Positions 32,432-37,838 of a DNA stretch of 37,838 nucleotides are shown in pieces. Under the pieces are notes generated by a model. It worked only from the letters and a program-made list of their open reading frames with translations. It had not been told where the DNA came from and ran no database searches. Origin of the DNA: an uncultured Alphaproteobacteria bacterium (GTDB lineage: Bacteria > Pseudomonadota > Alphaproteobacteria > Methylaequorales > Methylaequoraceae); the NCBI GenBank assembly GCA_902537615.1, contig CACBBU010000011.1, forward strand, positions 1 to 37,838, in the 5' to 3' direction. The position numbers were made by a program, and so were the translations under genes. Position 1 is the stretch's first letter; the number at the start of each line of letters is the position of its first letter.

Positions 32432-33253
32432 ATGCTAAGACGTATTTTAGTATTCCCATTACTTGTGATAATGTTTTCTTGCTCCTTGACAAGTGAGACC
32501 AAAATAAATACAGGAAGTAACAAAAGCGATGTTACACTCTACAAAGAAGGAATGAGATATTTAAAAGCAAAAGACTTTGAAAACGCAGTTGAAGTTTTTA
32601 CCGAATTGGAAATCGTTCATCCTTATTCTAGTTTATCTTCAAAAAGTCAACTTATGGCTGGGTTTGCTCAGTACATGTCAAATGAATATGAAGAAGCCAT
32701 TCTTACTCTCACCAAATTTATTGAACTTAACCCCGACCATGAATCAATTCCATACGCCTTATATCTGAAAGCCTACTCTTACTACGAGAGAATGCCAGCA
32801 GTAAACTTTGATCAGAGAACATCTGAGAAAGCAATAGAAGAATTCAGAGAGTTAATTAATAAATTTCCAAAATCAAGATATGCAAAAAAGTCAATTATTC
32901 ATTTAAATACTCTCAATAATCATTTAGCTGCTAGAGAAGTAGAAATTGCAAAATTCTATCAATCTCAAGGATTTTATCTAGCAGGTATAAAAAGATATAA
33001 AAAAGTCATATCAGAATTTAAAAAAAGTACGCATATACCTGAAGCAATATTTAGATTAATTGAGTGTTACACCTCTTTAGGGCTAAGTAAACAGGCAATT
33101 TATCTATACAAAATCCTTGAATTCAATTTTAAAAAAACTGAATGGGTTAAAGAAGCAAAAAGTTTAGTTTTAAAGAATGCTAATTTTGTTAAGTTTAAAA
33201 AAAAAGAACTTGATATTAAAAATCTTAATATTGAAGATTTTGATTTAATGTAA
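32432..33253 (+). CDS. bamD: Outer-membrane assembly lipoprotein BamD
   Basis: A 273-residue lipoprotein of the BAM complex that inserts outer-membrane barrels. It has a signal peptide with a lipobox-like IMFSC (modified Cys at about residue 17) and five TPR-like repeats, for example LYKEGMRYLKAKDFENAVEV, FIELNPDHESIPYALYLKAY and the YAKKSIIHL segment. A TTG two codons upstream extends the frame, but the ATG at 32432 is preferred. The upstream gap contains 17 A residues (32400-32416) and no Shine-Dalgarno. lpxC-bamD-recN is a common alphaproteobacterial order. Confidence 0.93.
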   Translation: MLRRILVFPLLVIMFSCSLTSETKINTGSNKSDVTLYKEGMRYLKAKDFENAVEVFTELEIVHPYSSLSSKSQLMAGFAQYMSNEYEEAILTLTKFIELNPDHESIPYALYLKAYSYYERMPAVNFDQRTSEKAIEEFRELINKFPKSRYAKKSIIHLNTLNNHLAAREVEIAKFYQSQGFYLAGIKRYKKVISEFKKSTHIPEAIFRLIECYTSLGLSKQAIYLYKILEFNFKKTEWVKEAKSLVLKNANFVKFKKKELDIKNLNIEDFDLM

Positions 33254-33254
33254 A

Positions 33255-34907
33255 ATGATAAAGTTATTATCAATAAGAAATTTATTATTGATTGATGAAA
33301 TTGATTTGTCATTAGGTGAGGGCTTATGTGTTTTAACAGGAGAAACTGGAGCAGGTAAGTCAATGATCTTAGATTCTCTTAATTTAATAACTGGTGAAAG
33401 AGCAAAATCTGGATTAAGACCAGAAAGTGGAAAAGTTTTAAGTATTTCAGCATTAGTTGACGTAGATAGTTTTGTTTTTGTAAAAAGTAAACTTAACGAA
33501 CTTGGGATCAATTACGACAATGAAATTTTAGTAAAAAGAATAATTTCAGATGATGGTAGAAGTAAGTGTTTTATAAATGAAAACCTGGTAACATCAGGCA
33601 CTTTAAAACTATTGTTTAATGATATCATTGAAATACACAGTCAATTTTCTGAGCAAGGACTTCTTGACACATCAACTCACATAAATATTTTAGATGACTT
33701 TGGCGCACATCATAAAAATTTAAATAGATTGAATTCTCTATGGAGCGATTTTACTGAAGCAAAAAAGGAGTTGGAGAGTTTAAATGAAGAAAAAAAAAAT
33801 CAAGAAGAAATGAAAGAGAGTATTAAATATGATCTCAGTGAACTAAAGACATTAAACCCTGTTGCAAATGAGTTTCAAGATTTACTGAATAAAAAAATAG
33901 TTTTGCAAAATTCAGCTAAGATTACTGAAACTCTAAATTTTGTAACGAATACTTTTAATTCTGAAAACCCTCCAGGTATAGAGGCTTTATTTGCAAGAGT
34001 TTTAAAATCACTTAAAGGAATTGAACAATTACTTGATGATAATTCTAAAAAAGATATAGAAAGTTTAAATTCAATATTTCTAGAAACAAAGGAGGTTTCA
34101 AGTAATATTAATAATTTAATGAATCAAGATTTTAATATTAATAAATTAGAAGAAATTGAAGATAGAGTACAACTCTACAAAAAAATATCAAAAAAACACA
34201 ACCTTAATGAGGATAATTTGGTAGATCTTTTTGAAAGTTTAAACACACAGCTAGAAAAAGTAACAAATTTTGATGAAGTACTAATCAAAAAAGAAAAACT
34301 CTGTAAGGAAAAAAAAGAAAAATACTTTAAAATGGCAGAAGAAATTTCACAATTAAGAAAAAATAGTGCTCAAAGTCTTGATAGAGATATTAATAAAGAA
34401 TTACCAGCACTTAAACTTGAAAACGCGAAATTTCAAACTTTTATTGAATCCTCTGAGCCAAACAGTTCTGGAATTGATAAGATAACATTCAAAATCCAAA
34501 CTAACCCGAAATCTGAGATGGGTTCAATTAAGAATATTTCGTCTGGTGGAGAACTATGTAGATTTGCACTTGCTATTAAAGTTATTGCACAGAAGAAAAA
34601 CCAAACTGTTATGGTCTTTGACGAAGTTGATAGTGGTATAGGTGGGGCTGTTTCCTCTGCCGTTGGAGAAAGATTAAAAAACCTTGGGGGATCAAGACAG
34701 GTTATTGTTGTAACCCATTCTCCTCAAGTAGCAGCGTATGGCAATGACCATTTTGTTGTAAAAAAAATTAATAAGGGTCAAGATACCAAAATTAATGTAA
34801 TGAAAATTAACTTTGAGGAAAAAATAAAAGAAGTTGCAAGAATGCTTTCTGGGAAAATGATAACAGAGGAGGCAATAGAAGCAGCAAAAAAACTTATTGA
34901 GAATTAG
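33255..34907 (+). CDS. recN: DNA repair ATPase RecN
   Basis: A 550-residue SMC-like protein acting in recombinational repair of double-strand breaks. Head motifs are Walker A GETGAGKS (29-36), the ABC signature SSGGELCRF (about 428-436) and Walker B VMVFDEVDSGIGG (about 450-462), separated by a long coiled-coil region (about 150-365) rich in Lys and Glu. It begins one base after bamD and converges with the aminopeptidase gene, sharing 4 bp at the stops. Confidence 0.95.
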   Translation: MIKLLSIRNLLLIDEIDLSLGEGLCVLTGETGAGKSMILDSLNLITGERAKSGLRPESGKVLSISALVDVDSFVFVKSKLNELGINYDNEILVKRIISDDGRSKCFINENLVTSGTLKLLFNDIIEIHSQFSEQGLLDTSTHINILDDFGAHHKNLNRLNSLWSDFTEAKKELESLNEEKKNQEEMKESIKYDLSELKTLNPVANEFQDLLNKKIVLQNSAKITETLNFVTNTFNSENPPGIEALFARVLKSLKGIEQLLDDNSKKDIESLNSIFLETKEVSSNINNLMNQDFNINKLEEIEDRVQLYKKISKKHNLNEDNLVDLFESLNTQLEKVTNFDEVLIKKEKLCKEKKEKYFKMAEEISQLRKNSAQSLDRDINKELPALKLENAKFQTFIESSEPNSSGIDKITFKIQTNPKSEMGSIKNISSGGELCRFALAIKVIAQKKNQTVMVFDEVDSGIGGAVSSAVGERLKNLGGSRQVIVVTHSPQVAAYGNDHFVVKKINKGQDTKINVMKINFEEKIKEVARMLSGKMITEEAIEAAKKLIEN

Positions 34908-36637
34908 TTACTGATTTTGATTTTTTTCTTTAACCAATTACTATGTTTTTTATTAAGAAAATTTGACACTTTTGAGTAAATTTGGTTGTGATAATCACGT
35001 ATCCAATCTTTTTGAATATTATTTAATAAGTTGAAATTAATTAATTTTAGTTCGTAGGGAAATAATGATAAAGTTTCAAATTCAAAAAAATTCTTAAATA
35101 ATGATTTTTTTACCAAAACTAAATTCTCAATTCTGATACCAAAGGAATTATTTTTATAAAAACCAGGTTCATTAGAAATTATCATTCCGGGCTTAAGAGA
35201 AACATTGCTAGGGTTTTTTGAAATAGATTGAGGGCCTTCATGAACACCTAAAAAACTTCCAACGCCATGCCCAGTACCATGATTATAATCATGCCCATCA
35301 TTCCACAAGTTATATCTTGCAATTGAATCTAATTGAAAGCCTTTAGTCCCAGCAGGAAACTTTAACATAGAAATATTTAAATGCCCTAACAAAACTTTGG
35401 TATAAATTAATTTTAATTTTTCAGGTGGTTTTTCACCTAAAAAAATTGTTCTTGTAATATCTGTTGTACCACCGTAATACTGACCACCCGAATCACATAA
35501 GTATAGTTCTCCATTTTTTAAAACTGAGCTTTTCCTGTTAGGTTTATAATGAATAATTGAACCATTTGCACCTGTTGCTGATATAGTGGGAAAACTTAAG
35601 GAAAAATAATTGGTGTTTTCTTTTCTAAATTCTTCTAATTTTTCTGCTGCCAAGAATTCAGTTAATTTTTTTTTTTTATAATTTTCTTCCAACCAGCAAT
35701 AAAATTTAACTAGAGCAATTCCATCACTTAAATGTGCAGATCTAGACTGTAAAATCTCAACTCTATTTTTTTGGGATTTTAAAATCTTACATGGATCATC
35801 TTTGAAAAATAATTTGTTACCTCCTAAAGTTTTATAAAAAAAGTAAGAAAGTTGATTGTCAACCTGTATATTTTCTTTACTAAGTTTAGTTAATCTTTGA
35901 TCAAACTGAGATATGTCATGTATTTTGATATTTTTATAGATTGATACAAAATCTCTAGGTATTTTTTTTTTGTTCACATAAAATTCAAATATTTTTTTTG
36001 TGATTATAGCTCTACAAAAAACTAATGGAGTATTTTCTAAATCATATCCTCTGATATTCAATAACCAGCACAAGGATTCTGAGGATGTAATAACTAAAAT
36101 TTGATTGTCAACAGGCCTTATCTTTTTTAGTTTTTGTTCAAAAGATTCACCACATTTTTCCTTTTTTAAAATAAAAAATTTTTCTATTCCTTCTTTTGGT
36201 CTTTCTGACCAAATACAATCTATCAAATTTTTTCTATCATGAATAAGTTTACTATTTGATTGTTGAAGGCTTTTTGAAATTTTAATAATTAGGTTTTTGG
36301 AGAAACACTTGGTATCGGTAAGTATTTTTTTATTTTTAAAATCAGAAAAAAAATTAGTTAAGCTTTCTTTGTTTAAGTCCAAGATTTTGAAATTTTTTGG
36401 TAGTTCTTTGTTGGCTTGTTCTAAATATCTTCCATCAGTAAAAAAAAAATTCTTTTTTTCAGATAATAAAGCGTATCCATTGGAACCAGAGAAGTTTGTA
36501 AGCCATTTTAGTCTCATGTTATACTCTGGGACATATTCATTCAGATATTCGTCACTAGTTGAAATAAAATAGTAGTCGGCTTTTTTTTTTTTTAAAAAAG
36601 AAATTAAAGTTTTTAAATTATCGTTAATTAATTGCAT
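34904..36637 (-). CDS. pepP: Xaa-Pro aminopeptidase (aminopeptidase P, M24B)
   Basis: A 577-residue cytoplasmic metallopeptidase removing N-terminal residues before proline. Two creatinase-like N-terminal domains precede the pita-bread catalytic domain, which shows the metal ligands in order: LCDSGGQYYGGTTDITRT (two Asp), HGTGHGVGSFLGVHEGP (His), IISNEPGFY (Glu) and GIRIENLVLV (Glu). The length of about 580 matches the large three-domain eukaryote-like aminopeptidase P found in alphaproteobacteria. Its start overlaps prmA by 14 bases. A run of 13 A in the coding strand (36581-36593 on plus as T) lies near codon 16. Confidence 0.92.
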   Translation of the reverse strand: MQLINDNLKTLISFLKKKKADYYFISTSDEYLNEYVPEYNMRLKWLTNFSGSNGYALLSEKKNFFFTDGRYLEQANKELPKNFKILDLNKESLTNFFSDFKNKKILTDTKCFSKNLIIKISKSLQQSNSKLIHDRKNLIDCIWSERPKEGIEKFFILKKEKCGESFEQKLKKIRPVDNQILVITSSESLCWLLNIRGYDLENTPLVFCRAIITKKIFEFYVNKKKIPRDFVSIYKNIKIHDISQFDQRLTKLSKENIQVDNQLSYFFYKTLGGNKLFFKDDPCKILKSQKNRVEILQSRSAHLSDGIALVKFYCWLEENYKKKKLTEFLAAEKLEEFRKENTNYFSLSFPTISATGANGSIIHYKPNRKSSVLKNGELYLCDSGGQYYGGTTDITRTIFLGEKPPEKLKLIYTKVLLGHLNISMLKFPAGTKGFQLDSIARYNLWNDGHDYNHGTGHGVGSFLGVHEGPQSISKNPSNVSLKPGMIISNEPGFYKNNSFGIRIENLVLVKKSLFKNFFEFETLSLFPYELKLINFNLLNNIQKDWIRDYHNQIYSKVSNFLNKKHSNWLKKKIKISN

Positions 36638-37451
36638 ATTTTTTAAAAATTAAAGATATCCAGCCTTCTATATATGTACTTTTTAATAATTTTAAATTAA
36701 ATTTACTATAATAATTTACAATATCGTTTCTTTGACTATAGAGAATTCCTGACACAATTAAAAGCCCCCCTGTGACAAGATGTTTATTAAAATCTTTGGC
36801 AAGTCGTTTTAACGGAAGTAAAAGTATGTTGGATACTATTAAAGTAAACTTTTTCTTTTTCAGATAATTATTATTAAGATTATAACATTTATAATATCTA
36901 AAGTTAGAAATTGAATTCAGTTTTGCGTTAATCTTAAAGCATTTTTGCGATTCAACATCAATATCAGTTGCATTTATTTTTTTTTTAGACAATTTATATA
37001 TAACAAAACTTAAAATTCCTGTTCCAGTTCCCACATCTAAAAAACTTAGTGTTTTTAATTCAACTTTATTTAAGATTTTTTCAAGATTTCTTATTGCTAA
37101 AAATGTACTTGGATGTGAACCTGTCCCAAAGGCAGTACTAGCAGGTATAACAATATTTTTTTTTATTATTTTTTTTTTTGAAGTTGAAATTAAAAATTTT
37201 TTTGTGTGAGTATGATAAGCATAACTCTTCGTATAATTAGCTAAACTATTAATTTTTAGTTTTTTAATTTTTACAACTTTTATTCCTAACAATTTTGAAA
37301 CAAAAAACTTATCCCTAATCAATTCTTTTGTAAGAATTTCTACACTCCATTTTTTTTTTATTTTTTTAAAAATTAAATTTTCAAATAAATCTTCTAATTT
37401 TAATTCTCTGAATTTTTTATCTGAAAGATTTATTGAAATCTTAAAAAACAT
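36624..37451 (-). CDS. prmA: Ribosomal protein L11 methyltransferase PrmA
   Basis: A 275-residue SAM enzyme that methylates ribosomal protein L11. The C-terminal catalytic part has IPASTAFGTGSHPSTFLAI, the SAM motif LDVGTGTGILSFVIYKL, NATDIDVESQKCFKINAKLN and VSNILLLPL (the NPPY-like region in this family). The N-terminal substrate-recognition part is diverged. It shares one base with the upstream helicase gene (TAATG) and overlaps pepP by 14 bases, giving a helicase-prmA-pepP operon on the minus strand. Confidence 0.93.
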   Translation of the reverse strand: MFFKISINLSDKKFRELKLEDLFENLIFKKIKKKWSVEILTKELIRDKFFVSKLLGIKVVKIKKLKINSLANYTKSYAYHTHTKKFLISTSKKKIIKKNIVIPASTAFGTGSHPSTFLAIRNLEKILNKVELKTLSFLDVGTGTGILSFVIYKLSKKKINATDIDVESQKCFKINAKLNSISNFRYYKCYNLNNNYLKKKKFTLIVSNILLLPLKRLAKDFNKHLVTGGLLIVSGILYSQRNDIVNYYSKFNLKLLKSTYIEGWISLIFKKYAIN

Positions 37452-37838
37452 TAATATTTTTTTACAAAGTCTGAAAAGATACTCATTATTTCTTCAAATT
37501 TCTTGAACTTAACCTGTAGTTTTTTTCCATTGATTCCTAACACTTTTCCCTCCCCAAAATCATTATGTTTAACTAAAGTACCCACCGTAAATTCATTACT
37601 TTTTATGTAGTCAATTTTCTTTATTCTTTTCTCTTTCAAACTTTGATTAAGTTTTAATTCACAATTTTTTTTTGGCAATTCTGATAAGAATCTTGATGGA
37701 ATAGATCGATAGATATTATAGTTATATTGTTTTCTAAAGTTAACGAATGAAATACTTAGTCTTTTTCTTGCTCTGGTAATCCCAACATACGCTAATCTCC
37801 TTTCTTCCTCTAAACCTTTATTTCCATTCTCATCAAGA
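37451..37838 (-). CDS. UvrD/PcrA-type DNA helicase, C-terminal part (runs off the window)
   Basis: The frame is open to the window edge, so only the last 128 or so codons are present. Reading the minus strand from the edge gives [20 protein letters not shown] followed by TRARKRL, which is UvrD/PcrA motif VI, then [11 protein letters not shown]. The end carries the Tudor-like module of PcrA/UvrD ([20 protein letters not shown], then [15 protein letters not shown]), which contacts RNA polymerase in relatives. It is a superfamily 1A helicase for repair or replication. The apparent start at 37678 is just an in-frame TTG within the gene. Whether it is uvrD or a paralogue cannot be decided from the fragment. 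Confidence 0.9.
   Translation of the reverse strand, partial: LDENGNKGLEEERRLAYVGITRARKRLSISFVNFRKQYNYNIYRSIPSRFLSELPKKNCELKLNQSLKEKRIKKIDYIKSNEFTVGTLVKHNDFGEGKVLGINGKKLQVKFKKFEEIMSIFSDFVKKY

Noticed and set aside
37451-37678. A separate 75-residue protein starting at 37678
   Set aside because: The 'start' is an in-frame TTG, and the frame continues upstream into UvrD/PcrA motif VI to the window edge.
1-37838. tRNA genes, CRISPR arrays, insertion sequences, prophage or integration sites
   Set aside because: None was recognised: no cloverleaf-like GTTCRA-containing segments in the intergenic gaps, no regularly spaced repeats, no transposase or integrase motifs. The small gaps leave little room.

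Overview
This is a very AT-rich, tightly packed window from what looks like a streamlined, probably free-living (likely marine) alphaproteobacterium. Support comes from the alphaproteobacterial type of SspB followed by fumC, the ampD–rnpB–mraZ junction, the FtsZ tail ending in [10 protein letters not shown], the dcw-to-lpxC/bamD/recN order, and the pepP–prmA–uvrD group. Base composition and compactness recall Pelagibacterales or HIMB59/AEGEAN-169-like lineages, but I cannot fix the lineage from sequence alone. No tRNA, CRISPR array, insertion sequence or prophage gene was seen. REGION 1 (about 1-8.8 kb) is accessory and envelope-oriented. It holds a SAM methyltransferase, a cold-shock protein with a long leader, a Met/His-rich outer-membrane barrel paired with a small Cys/His exported protein, an FkbM methyltransferase, a secreted MORN-repeat protein, a ZnuD-type TonB receptor, a TupA-like oxyanion-binding protein, a SoxH-like metallo-beta-lactamase-fold enzyme, and a run of very small ORFs around a DUF3147-like membrane protein. 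A perfect 15-bp palindrome resembling a Zur operator lies on the predicted -10 of the TonB receptor gene. REGION 2 (8.8-14.05 kb) is housekeeping: sspB-fumC, then an AsmA-like gene and a secreted SH3 protein on the minus strand, then a cytosolic AmpD-type amidase and the RNase P RNA. REGION 3 (14.06-34.9 kb) is one long division and cell-wall cluster on the plus strand: mraZ, ftsZ, rsmH, ftsL, ftsI, murE, murF, mraY, murD, ftsW, murG, murC, murB, ddl, ftsQ, ftsA, lpxC, bamD, recN. Most junctions overlap or lie within a few bases, which implies co-transcription and translational coupling. The cluster makes UDP-MurNAc-pentapeptide and lipid II, assembles the divisome, then continues into lipid A synthesis and outer-membrane protein assembly. 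The striking feature is that ftsZ lies second, between mraZ and rsmH, directly behind a promoter carrying three 10-bp-phased MraZ boxes, while the usual ftsZ site between ftsA and lpxC is empty and holds only a candidate lpxC promoter. REGION 4 (34.9 kb to the end, minus strand) holds an M24 aminopeptidase P, prmA, and the 3' end of a UvrD/PcrA-type helicase that runs off the window. Best candidates for follow-up are the relocated ftsZ with its MraZ-box promoter, the predicted Zur-controlled ZnuD-like receptor beside an orphan TupA, and the Met/His-rich barrel with its small Cys/His partner.
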